A DNA stretch of 5,185 nucleotides, taken from an uncultured Campylobacter sp. (lineage in GTDB: Bacteria; Campylobacterota; Campylobacteria; Campylobacterales; Campylobacteraceae). The stretch lies in the NCBI RefSeq assembly GCF_938045535.1, contig NZ_CALIMQ010000085.1, forward strand, positions 1-5,185, written 5' to 3'. Under the pieces are notes generated by a model. That model worked only from the letters and a program-made list of their open reading frames with translations, was not told the DNA's origin and did no database searches. This document shows, piece by piece, positions 1-5,000 of this stretch. Numbering within the stretch: position 1 is the stretch's first letter; each line of letters opens with the position of its first letter. Position numbers and translations under genes: made by a program.

Positions 1-7
1 CCTACCC

Positions 8-58
8 GGTCGCAGACGAGCAATCTGCTCCACTCTCAGCCGTCAACCACCTGCGACC
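8..58. repeat. 8-bp inverted repeat enclosing a small hairpin
   Basis: GGTCGCAG at 8-15 is perfectly complementary to CTGCGACC at 51-58. Inside, GAGCA (18-22) and TGCTC (26-30) form a second 5-bp stem with a 3-base loop. As RNA from either strand this would fold into an outer stem with an inner hairpin. The following bases are AT-rich but give no clean T-run. It could be the terminator of a gene to the left, a piece of structured RNA, or chance. The window edge hides the context. Confidence 0.4.
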
Positions 59-69
59 CACCTTAAATG

Positions 70-250
70 TTTTAAAATTTTACGACCTCATTTTAAAATT
101 TAGCACTCAAGCTTAAAGCAAAATTTCAAATCAAAGCCGCGTAAACAGGTCCAAACAAACACCGACTAAAATCCGCAAACCAGCAACTAAATTCCACAAG
201 CATAGCGGCTAAATCAAAACCTATGTAAGTCGAATCCGCCACTAAAATTT
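70..250. repeat. Degenerate AT-rich words spaced 21-22 bases apart
   Basis: TTTTAAAATTT occurs at 70-80 and again at 91-101, exactly 21 bases apart. Further on, ACTAAAATCC (165-174), ACTAAATTCC (186-195) and GCTAAATC (208-215) are spaced 21 and 22 bases, and a related ACTAAAATTT lies at 241-250. The sequence between the words is not conserved. A spacing of 21 is about two helical turns, so the A/T blocks face the same side of the helix. A diverged tandem repeat or a drifted protein-binding array are both possible. AAATTT words are common in this genome type, which lowers the weight of the pattern. Confidence 0.4.
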
Positions 251-274
251 AGCGAGAGAATTCCATCGTACGGC

Positions 275-1165
275 TCATTTTTTGCGCAGCAGATCCTTTA
301 GACTCGCCCTTACATCCTTGCCACGCAGAATTTGCGCGACTTCGGTAGCGATCGGAGCGTAGATCTTGTGCTTTGTCGCGATATTTACGACCGCTTCGGT
401 CGTAGCCACGCCCTCGGCGACCTCGCCCAACTCGCGCAGAATTTCTTCGAGCCCTTTGCCGCGCGCAAGTCCTAATCCCACGCGGTAGTTTCGCGATAGC
501 GCGCTCGAGGCGGTCAAAAACAGATCGCCCACGCCGCTTAAGCCCAAAAAGGTCTCGTCGCGCGCGCCGAAAAACTTGCCAAAGCGCGCGATCTCTACGA
601 TGCCGCGCGCGATCAGGCTCGCTCTAGCGTTATTTCCGAGCTCAAGTCCATCGCAAACGCCGCTAGCGATGGCAATGACGTTTTTATACGCGCCACACAC
701 CTCTGCGCCAATGATATCGCCACTAGTGTAGGTCTTGATGTAGGCAGGGAAAGCGCTTGCGAAAAGTTCGGCTAGATTTTCGTTACACGAGCTTACGACG
801 AGCGCGCAAGGCAGCTTTTGCATGACTTCGGTGGCAAACGACGGGCCTGATAGATAAGCAAGATTGCCGCGCGCGACATACGCTTCAAAAATTTCGTTCA
901 AAAACCTACCGCTAGCCGCGTCGATACCCTTGGAAGCGACTAGAATTTTTTGATTTTTGTAGGTGAAATTTTGATCCAGCCACTGCGCGGTTTGTTGTGC
1001 CGCGAGCGCAAAAACGAGCGCTTCGCACTCCAGTGCCTCGCTCACGCTTACAAAATGCGGAATTTGTCTTGGCGTGCGCGAAGTGATGACGCATTCGTTT
1101 TTTGCGCTAAGCGTGTCAAAAAGTGCGCTACCCCATTTGCCCGCGCCGATAACCGCGATTTTCAT
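275..1165 (-). CDS. gpsA: Glycerol-3-phosphate dehydrogenase [NAD(P)+]
   Basis: GpsA reduces dihydroxyacetone phosphate to sn-glycerol 3-phosphate with NAD(P)H in the cytoplasm, supplying the backbone of phospholipids. The protein has 296 residues, close to other Campylobacter GpsA and shorter than the roughly 340 of E. coli. The N-terminal Rossmann fold shows the dinucleotide loop GAGKWG (7-12). SKG (78-80) and LSGPSFA (105-111) are family motifs. GAYKNVIAI (158-166) carries the catalytic lysine K161. GLSGVGDLFLT (208-218) and SRNYRVG (224-230) mark the substrate-binding helical domain, with EG at 251-252. The start is supported by AAGGA five bases upstream (1171-1175). It lies 977 bases downstream of gatB on the same strand, so it probably has its own promoter, though I could not pick a convincing one. 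Nothing is broken or missing. Confidence 0.97.
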   Translation of the reverse strand: MKIAVIGAGKWGSALFDTLSAKNECVITSRTPRQIPHFVSVSEALECEALVFALAAQQTAQWLDQNFTYKNQKILVASKGIDAASGRFLNEIFEAYVARGNLAYLSGPSFATEVMQKLPCALVVSSCNENLAELFASAFPAYIKTYTSGDIIGAEVCGAYKNVIAIASGVCDGLELGNNARASLIARGIVEIARFGKFFGARDETFLGLSGVGDLFLTASSALSRNYRVGLGLARGKGLEEILRELGEVAEGVATTEAVVNIATKHKIYAPIATEVAQILRGKDVRASLKDLLRKK

Positions 1166-1180
1166 TATGTTCCTTTTTAA

Positions 1181-1430
1181 AAATTTATTCGCAAATTTGC
1201 GGTTTTTTAAATTTCATTCTCTTGAAATTCACGCTCTTTGAAAAATTAGCCCAAAAGCGCCGACATGAGCCTGCACAAATGCTAGCCAAAGCCACGCTTT
1301 AAAATTCGCTTTTTGAAATTTCATCTCGTCAAAATTTCGTCTCATTAAAATTTTGCGCTTTTGAAATTTACTCAGCCAAAACTTCGCTTTTTTAAAATTT
1401 ACCTCGCTAAAATTTCATACTTTTAAGGTT
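1181..1430. repeat. Degenerate tandem array with a 16-base period (AAATTT cores)
   Basis: AAATTT or a one-base variant starts at 1193, 1209 and 1225, with a related A-run at 1241. After a gap it resumes at 1302 (AAATTC), 1316, 1332, 1348, 1364, 1379 (AAACTT), 1395 and 1410. Inside the second block the spacings are 14, 16, 16, 16, 15, 16 and 15 bases. The unit reads roughly TTR-AAATTT followed by about seven pyrimidine-rich bases, often containing CTC. Sixteen is not a multiple of three and stop codons interrupt the frames, so it is not a coding repeat. Sixteen bases is about one and a half helical turns, so successive A-tracts fall on opposite faces. It lies directly upstream of gpsA and could affect its expression, but this is not shown. 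Confidence 0.6.
1190..1201. repeat. 12-bp palindrome in the gpsA leader
   Basis: CGCAAATTTGCG is a perfect palindrome whose nearest edge is 24 bases upstream of the gpsA start codon. It also contains one of the AAATTT cores of the 16-base array. On the plus strand it is followed by GTTTTTT, which resembles an intrinsic terminator, but the stem would be only four pairs around a four-base loop. It could equally be a dimeric regulator site. Function is unknown. Confidence 0.35.
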
Positions 1431-1784
1431 TTGCTCTTCCGTCAAAAACACTTTCACAAAAAGCGCGGCAGTGAACGAATGAGGATTTTGAAACTCCATT
1501 ATACGTTTTAAATTTCACTCACGCATCGCCAAGGCAAATCAAATTTTTAAAAATTTTACTCAGACGCCCGATCGCAAATCGCGCTTTTAAACCCACTTAA
1601 ATCTATCAAGGCGTGCTTTGGGCCTAGATGATCTGCGGTCGCTCGCCACGTTATCGTTTGGCGCAAGGTTTGGGGCACGCGCATCCGACGCAGCGATTGA
1701 TTAAATTTAGCCTACACATCGACTCACCACTCAAATTCGACCCTGCGTATTCGATCCTATCCGCGCACCCGAGTTGCCGTTTTT

Positions 1785-1824
1785 GCTCCCTCAGGCAGAG
1801 TAATTTTACGCATTCCCTGAGAGC
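1785..1824. repeat. Imperfect two-part hairpin in the gatB-gpsA gap
   Basis: CTCAGG at 1790-1795 pairs with CCTGAG at 1816-1821. After a two-base CC bulge the stem continues with GCT (1785-1787) and AGC (1822-1824), giving nine pairs. The loop contains a further short stem, GTAA-TT-TTAC. No T-run follows on either strand, so it is unlikely to be an intrinsic terminator. It would fit a structured element inside a transcript starting at the -10 box near 2000. The plus-strand CTGAGA resembles part of the TPP riboswitch, but the rest of that motif is absent. Confidence 0.4.
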
Positions 1825-1918
1825 TTTGCCGCACTTTGACGATAGCCGTAAGTAAAATTCCTAACGGACGCGCTTCTTAAACCCCTCCGTCGCAGACCGA
1901 CACTTGATGCAAACAGCC

Positions 1919-1957
1919 CGCACGAGAAAAAACGAACTCAAAAGAACAAAACGTGCG
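1919..1957. repeat. 6-bp inverted repeat around a strand-biased 27-base loop
   Basis: CGCACG (1919-1924) and CGTGCG (1952-1957) are complementary and enclose 27 bases that are almost only A with a few G and C on the plus strand, so pyrimidine-rich on the minus strand. In a minus-strand transcript this would be a stem with a large U-rich loop, of the kind that can bind other RNAs or proteins. A 6-bp stem alone is weak evidence. Confidence 0.3.
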
Positions 1958-1996
1958 CGAGGAGAGCAGGTAGCCGCCGAGATCGCGCCGAATAAA

Positions 1997-2005
1997 ATTA
2001 TAACA
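1997..2005 (-). promoter_or_regulatory. Extended -10 promoter box facing the gene-free interval
   Basis: Read on the minus strand this is TGTTATAAT: the full TATAAT hexamer with a TG one base upstream, matching the extended -10 typical of sigma-70 promoters in Campylobacter, where the -35 hexamer is poorly conserved. Transcription would start near 1990 and run towards gpsA, whose start codon is about 825 bases away. It could drive an unannotated RNA or a long gpsA leader. One good -10 in AT-containing DNA can arise by chance. Confidence 0.4.
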
Positions 2006-2041
2006 CGTAAAAGCCTTCGTCATTGGCGCGTGAAAGCTTTA

Positions 2042-2064
2042 GCTCGAAGCAAAACGCTGCGAGC
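2042..2064. terminator. Possible weak terminator hairpin after gatB
   Basis: GCTCG (2042-2046) pairs with CGAGC (2060-2064); after one mismatch AGC (2048-2050) pairs with GCT (2056-2058) around a five-base loop. It lies about 80 bases downstream of the gatB stop, so it could end the gatB transcript. On the minus strand the following sequence is TAAAGCTTTC rather than a T-run, which makes intrinsic termination uncertain. On the plus strand an AT-rich stretch follows, but no plus-strand gene is known here. Confidence 0.3.
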
Positions 2065-2142
2065 AGATTTAAAATTTTATCCCTAAGGGCTTTATCTATC
2101 GCATACGCCGCGCCGCATTAATTCGCCGCAAAAGCTGCGAAA

Positions 2143-3564
2143 TCAGCCCAGCTTCTGTTTTAAAAGCTGGTTCACCTTCGCGGGGTTAAACGCGCCCTTG
2201 CCCTCTTTCATCACTTGACCTACGAAGAAGCCGAATAGCTTGTCCTTGCCGCCGCGATAGTCCGCGACCTTCTCCTCGTTTTCACTCATCACGCGCGCTA
2301 TGATCTCCAAAATCGCGCCGTCGTCGCTTACCTGCCTCAAGCCTAGCTTGTCGATGACTGAGCTTACGGCCTCGTCGTGCTCCATTAGATAATCAAGCAC
2401 CTCTTTGGCGGCCTTTTGCGACACTGCGCCGCCTTCGATCGCGCTTAAAAGCTCGTTCATCTTCGCACTGTTTACTGGCGAATCCTCGATCGTAACGCCG
2501 TTTTTGAGCCTGCCCGCAAGCTCGACGGTAAGCCAGCTGACGCAGAGTTTGGGCTCGTGCCCCGCCGCGATCAGATCCTCAAAAAATCGCGCGTTTTCGT
2601 AGGTCGAGATTATGATCTCGGCATCCTTCTCTTTAACGCCCAGCTCGCGGACGTAGCGGGCCTTTTTCTGATCTGGCAGCTCGGGGATATGCTGCGCAGC
2701 AGCTAGCATCTCGTCATCCACGATCACGGTTAGCAGGTCGGGATCTGGGAAATAGCGATACTCGGCGCTGTCTTCTTTACTACGCATCGGTTTGGTGATA
2801 AACTTAGCGGTGTCGAAAAGGCGCGTTTCTTGCACGACCTCTTGCTCATATTTGCCATCCTGCCACGCTTCGATCTGACGCTCGATCTCGAACTCGATCG
2901 CCTTTTGGATAAATTTAAAGGAGTTTAAATTTTTAATCTCCACGCGCGTGTAGAGCTTTTGCTCGCCTTGCGGACGGATACTGACGTTTACGTCGCAGCG
3001 AAACGAGCCCTCTTGCATATTCGCGTCGCTGATATTTAAAAAGCGCAAAATGCTGTGGAGTTTTTTTAGATACGCGACCGCCTCGTCCGCAGAGCGCATA
3101 TCAGGCTCGCTTACGATCTCCAAAAGCGGCGTACCGGCGCGATTTAGATCGACTAGGCTTCGCGAGCTTTCGTGGTTATTTTTGCCCGCGTCCTCCTCCA
3201 GGTGCGCGCGCGTGATGCCGATGCGCTTACTCTGTCCCTCCGCAGCTATAAAAAGCTCGCCGTGCTCGACGATCGGGATCGTCCACTGCGAAATTTGATA
3301 CGCCTTGGGAAGGTCGGGATAGAAGTAGTTTTTGCGGTCGAATACTGACTTGCGATTGATCGTCGCATTGACGGCGGTACCGAAGCTGATGGCTTTTTTA
3401 ACCGCCTCCTCGTTTAGCACGGGAAGAGCGCCCGGAAGCGCCAGGCAGGTCGGGCAGACGTGAGAATTCGCCTCATCGCCGAAGCTCGTGGGGCAGGAGC
3501 AGAAAATTTTGGTTTTGGTATTTAGCTGGCAGTGTACCTCCAGGCCGATCACGGTTTCAAACAT
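2143..3564 (-). CDS. gatB: Asp/Glu-tRNA amidotransferase subunit B
   Basis: GatB is the tRNA-recognising and kinase-like subunit of GatCAB. The complex activates misacylated Glu-tRNA(Gln) or Asp-tRNA(Asn) with ATP and amidates it with ammonia from the GatA glutaminase. The 473-residue length is normal for the family. Signature blocks are IGLEVHCQL (6-14), the cysteine pairs C22/C24 and C37/C40 of the family zinc site, DRKNYFYPDLPKAYQISQ (76-93), HLEEDAGK (121-128), DLNRAGTPLLEIVSEPD (139-155), MQEGSFRCDVNVS (183-195), EIKNLNS (209-215) and RSKEDSAEYRYFPDPDL (261-277). From about residue 330 comes the helical and YqeY-like tail that contacts tRNA, ending in the usual GQVMKEGKGAFNPAKVNQLL block. 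The start has AAAAGG eight bases upstream (3573-3578). gatA and gatC are not in the window. The gene appears intact. Confidence 0.98.
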   Translation of the reverse strand: MFETVIGLEVHCQLNTKTKIFCSCPTSFGDEANSHVCPTCLALPGALPVLNEEAVKKAISFGTAVNATINRKSVFDRKNYFYPDLPKAYQISQWTIPIVEHGELFIAAEGQSKRIGITRAHLEEDAGKNNHESSRSLVDLNRAGTPLLEIVSEPDMRSADEAVAYLKKLHSILRFLNISDANMQEGSFRCDVNVSIRPQGEQKLYTRVEIKNLNSFKFIQKAIEFEIERQIEAWQDGKYEQEVVQETRLFDTAKFITKPMRSKEDSAEYRYFPDPDLLTVIVDDEMLAAAQHIPELPDQKKARYVRELGVKEKDAEIIISTYENARFFEDLIAAGHEPKLCVSWLTVELAGRLKNGVTIEDSPVNSAKMNELLSAIEGGAVSQKAAKEVLDYLMEHDEAVSSVIDKLGLRQVSDDGAILEIIARVMSENEEKVADYRGGKDKLFGFFVGQVMKEGKGAFNPAKVNQLLKQKLG

Positions 3565-3597
3565 AAACTTAACCTTTTAGAATAAAAATTTCGCGTA

Positions 3598-3603
3598 ATT
3601 TTA
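3598..3603 (-). promoter_or_regulatory. Candidate -10 box for gatB
   Basis: On the minus strand this reads TAAAAT, one change from TATAAT, 33 bases before the gatB start codon. The predicted start of transcription leaves a leader of roughly 25 bases with the ribosome binding site in it. No clear -35 hexamer is visible, as is usual in Campylobacter. The 113-base gap after the upstream gene makes a separate gatB promoter reasonable, but read-through from atpB is also possible. Confidence 0.35.
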
Positions 3604-3630
3604 CAATCTTTTGCTTTAATACTCGCTTGT

Positions 3631-3649
3631 AGCGGCGCGCGGCGCGGCT
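3631..3649. terminator. GC-only hairpin between the atpB pair and gatB
   Basis: Bases 3631-3633 pair with 3647-3649, then after one G/G mismatch 3635-3638 pair with 3642-3645, leaving a three-base loop. Every base except the terminal A and T is G or C. Its position, about 30 bases after the stop codon of the 74-aa gene, suits a terminator of the atpB transcript. On the minus strand no T-run follows, so it may act as a pause or an mRNA 3'-end stabiliser. On the plus strand it is followed by an AAATTTT tract. Confidence 0.4.
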
Positions 3650-3664
3650 AAATTTTAAAATTTA
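3649..3664. repeat. 16-bp perfect AT palindrome
   Basis: TAAATTTTAAAATTTA is its own reverse complement. It abuts the GC hairpin at 3631-3649 and starts 14 bases after the stop codon of the 74-aa gene. It could add an AT stem to the terminator structure on either strand, or serve as a protein-binding site. Similar TTTTAAAATTT words occur at 70 and 91 in this window, so it may simply reflect the genome's favoured intergenic words. Confidence 0.5.
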
Positions 3665-3677
3665 ATCGGATAGATTT

Positions 3678-3902
3678 CTATTCGCCGCCGCTAAGGAGCT
3701 TTTCTTTCAGATCGAAAACATCAACCATCAAGCAGGTGATGATTACGCATATCACGCCCGGAGCGGTGCAGATGAAGAGGAATTTTAACCCCAAAAAATA
3801 AAATGACGGATAGGCAAAAAAGACGAATGCGCCGACGAAAATCAATCCGAACGACGCACCCACGAGGAAGTATAATAAATTTCGCTTAAAATTAATGCTC
3901 AT
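3678..3902 (-). CDS. Small two-helix membrane protein coupled to atpB
   Basis: A 74-residue protein of unknown function. A basic N-terminus (K6, R7) is followed by two hydrophobic segments at about 9-30 and 40-60, then an acidic and basic tail (DLKEKLLSGGE). Both ends are predicted to face the cytoplasm. Its ATG lies inside the 3' end of atpB, sharing 11 bases, and I see no ribosome binding site in front of it, so translation is probably coupled to atpB. Position and size match the C. jejuni gene Cj1203c, annotated as a putative integral membrane protein next to atpB. Other bacteria also keep a small membrane protein (AtpI, AtpQ/AtpR) beside F0 genes, so a role in ATP synthase assembly is a reasonable guess, but there is no clear sequence similarity to support it. 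Confidence 0.88.
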   Translation of the reverse strand: MSINFKRNLLYFLVGASFGLIFVGAFVFFAYPSFYFLGLKFLFICTAPGVICVIITCLMVDVFDLKEKLLSGGE

Positions 3903-4572
3903 CGACGATCACGGCGCCCGCTAGATAAACGTAGCTTAAAACCATGAAAATAAAAGTCTGCAAAATCGCCATAAAAGTAAGCAGCGCAAACGGTACCATC
4001 GGTATTAGTGCAGGAGCGAGAGTAAGCATAACGAGCAGGAAGGTATCGTCGCCTTTGATGTTTCCAAAAAGTCGGAAAGAAAGCGATACGACGCGCGAAA
4101 AATGCGAGACGATCTCTATGACGAACATAAACGGAGCTAGGATTTTCACCGGCCCCATAAAGTGCTTTAGGTAGTTGATCACGCCATGCTCGCGAACGCC
4201 CTCAAAATGGTAGTACAACCAAACGCAAAGCGTAAGCGAAAGGGTTAAATTTAAACTCGCGCTCGGCGACTCAAAGCCCGGCACCAAGCCTATAACGTTA
4301 CTAAAAAATATCACAAATCCCAATGTTGCGATTAGCGGAAGATATTTTTTGGCTTGTTCCTCACTACCCATCGCGTCCTTACCGATCGTTAGTACGCCGC
4401 TTAGGTAGGCTTCGGCGATGTTTTGCATGCCATGTGGCACAAGCTGAAGCGAGCGAGTGGAGCAAAGCGCGACGGCTACGATGATAGCGACGACCAAAAA
4501 GAAGTAAAAAAGGTAGATAAAAGTGTGGTCGTAAGAAATTAAACCGCCGAAAAGGAAGATGTCTTTTAGCAT
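3892..4572 (-). CDS. atpB: F-type ATP synthase F0 subunit a
   Basis: Subunit a forms the two proton half-channels of the membrane sector and works against the rotating c-ring. The 226-residue length is normal for Campylobacterota and shorter than the 271 of E. coli. The key motif SFRLFGN (165-171) carries R167, equivalent to the essential E. coli R210. D176 falls where E. coli has E219, and Q205 in LQTFIFMVLSYVYL corresponds to Q252. Hydrophobic segments lie at about 16-37, 79-99, 107-122, 142-160, 178-199 and 201-222. GMQN (48-51) and FFSNVIGLVPGF (89-100) are further family blocks. The start is set by AAGGG five bases upstream (4578-4582). As in other Campylobacter, atpB is apart from the main F1F0 operon, of which no other subunit is visible. 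It overlaps the next gene by 11 bases. Confidence 0.98.
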   Translation of the reverse strand: MLKDIFLFGGLISYDHTFIYLFYFFLVVAIIVAVALCSTRSLQLVPHGMQNIAEAYLSGVLTIGKDAMGSEEQAKKYLPLIATLGFVIFFSNVIGLVPGFESPSASLNLTLSLTLCVWLYYHFEGVREHGVINYLKHFMGPVKILAPFMFVIEIVSHFSRVVSLSFRLFGNIKGDDTFLLVMLTLAPALIPMVPFALLTFMAILQTFIFMVLSYVYLAGAVIVDEH

Positions 4573-4603
4573 AAAAACCCTTGATCGTTAAAATTTGAGG
4601 CGT

Positions 4604-4631
4604 ATTTTACACTTCTATTCGTTAAAGTATA
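4604..4631 (-). promoter_or_regulatory. Candidate promoter for atpB
   Basis: Two possible -10 boxes read on the minus strand: TAAAAT at 4604-4609, 32 bases before the start codon, and TATACT at 4626-4631, 54 bases before it. Both differ from TATAAT by one base. Neither has a recognisable -35. One of them most likely starts the atpB and 74-aa gene transcript. The small ORF at 4644-4751 would lie upstream of these start sites, so it would not be in the same mRNA unless another promoter lies further up. Confidence 0.4.
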
Positions 4632-4643
4632 TTTAAATTTGCG

Positions 4644-4751
4644 CTAGCGAGTGAAATTTTGAGCTTTGCGAGTTCTCACACCGCTTACTTGCCTAGCACT
4701 TTCGTCTAGCTTGCACACCATTTCTGCGGGAATTTTGCGTTTTTTTGGCAT
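4644..4751 (-). CDS. Possible 35-aa small protein upstream of atpB (doubtful)
   Basis: The reading frame starts at an ATG preceded by GGAG with a four-base spacer and runs 35 codons to a TAG, ending 71 bases before atpB. The product is very basic and hydrophilic, beginning MPKKRKIPAEMV, with no membrane segment. A second ATG ten bases earlier opens a 22-codon frame (4693-4761) in another register, so the start region is ambiguous. I do not recognise either peptide. The spacer is shorter than for the three main genes' sites, and frames this short are common by chance. It could be a real small protein, an upstream leader peptide, or nothing. Confidence 0.2.
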   Translation of the reverse strand: MPKKRKIPAEMVCKLDESARQVSGVRTRKAQNFTR

Positions 4752-4825
4752 TTAGCTCCATATTTACAGCGAATGAAAAAATTTTTGCTAGTAAGCACGA
4801 AATTTACGGCTACACTGCCAATTCG

Positions 4826-4842
4826 CTATTTTTGCAAAATAG
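4826..4842. repeat. 7-bp AT-rich hairpin
   Basis: CTATTTT (4826-4832) and AAAATAG (4836-4842) form a perfect stem with a TGC loop. It lies midway between the truncated gene and atpB. It has no GC-rich base and no adjoining T-run, so a terminator role is weak. Confidence 0.35.
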
Positions 4843-4950
4843 AATTTAATCTAGCGTATACAGAGAAGCCCTAAGCCGGCTGTGCGGTAAAATTTACGTT
4901 TACGAATACAAAAAATACAATAAAATTCTACCGCGACGGCACCGCGATAA

Positions 4951-4968
4951 ATTCCAAGAATTCCAAGA
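4951..4968. repeat. Two tandem copies of ATTCCAAGA
   Basis: The nine-base word at 4951-4959 is repeated exactly at 4960-4968, followed by AT, the start of a third copy. This looks like a recent replication-slippage duplication in noncoding DNA and might vary in number between strains. Confidence 0.7.
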
Positions 4969-5000
4969 ATCACGCTCAGCCCAAAAAATCATAGTTAAAA

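Larger units (their letters stand above)
1..274. other. Region downstream of gpsA without a confident gene
   Basis: This stretch follows the gpsA stop codon on the minus strand. The first 65 bases are GC-rich and contain an 8-bp inverted repeat; the rest is AT-rich and holds spaced TTTTAAAATTT and CTAAAWTCC words. All three plus-strand frames are open at the left edge for 21 to 38 codons, so the tail of a plus-strand gene entering from the left cannot be excluded, but none gives a recognisable protein. The gpsA stop overlaps an ATG (ATGA) that opens only nine codons. I see no clear intrinsic terminator for gpsA here. Confidence 0.6.
1166..2142. other. 977-base gene-free interval between gatB and gpsA
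   Basis: No recognisable gene lies here on either strand. The part next to gpsA (about 1180-1560) is AT-rich and built from AAATTT-centred degenerate repeats. The part next to gatB (about 1560-2142) has a more gene-like base composition, several inverted repeats and an extended -10 box on the minus strand. Short open frames exist (75 codons from 1628 plus, 60 codons from a TTG at 1904 plus, 42 codons ending at 1556 minus), but none has a ribosome binding site or a familiar sequence. It may hold the remains of a lost gene, an unrecognised small RNA, or the long gpsA leader. I checked for RNase P RNA, tmRNA and SRP RNA signatures and saw none. Confidence 0.65.

Noticed and set aside
1181..1430. 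CRISPR array suggested by regularly spaced short words
   Set aside because: The repeated core is only six bases, units are 16 bases with no distinct spacers, and no cas gene is present.
1556..1684. 42-codon minus-strand frame beginning MRVPQTLRQ
   Set aside because: It looks somewhat protein-like but has no ribosome binding site and no family that I recognise; frames of this size are expected by chance.
1785..1824. CTGAGA in a hairpin, as in the TPP riboswitch
   Set aside because: The other conserved TPP segments are missing and no thiamine gene follows.
1628..1855. 75-codon open frame on the plus strand in the gatB-gpsA gap
   Set aside because: No ribosome binding site, no recognisable domain, odd composition rich in His, Arg, Ser and Pro, and opposite to the direction of all confident genes.
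1889..1901. Shared word GTCGCAGAC here and at 9-17, suggesting a dispersed element
   Set aside because: A nine-base match between two sites in 5 kb is expected by chance and the flanks do not align.
1904..2086. 60-codon plus-strand frame starting at TTG with a strongly basic product
   Set aside because: No ribosome binding site; the Lys/Arg content comes from the A-rich loop of an inverted repeat, and no family is recognisable.
3944..4174. 76-codon plus-strand frame inside atpB
   Set aside because: Antisense shadow of a well-conserved gene; the same holds for the frames opposite gatB and gpsA.
4719..4751. PKKRK at the start of the doubtful 35-aa frame resembles a nuclear localisation signal
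   Set aside because: A short basic run in a bacterial frame that may not be translated; the resemblance has no support.
4773..4874. 33-codon plus-strand frame beginning MKKFLLV, like a signal peptide
   Set aside because: No ribosome binding site; the remainder is not a plausible mature protein, and the start is produced by an A/T run.
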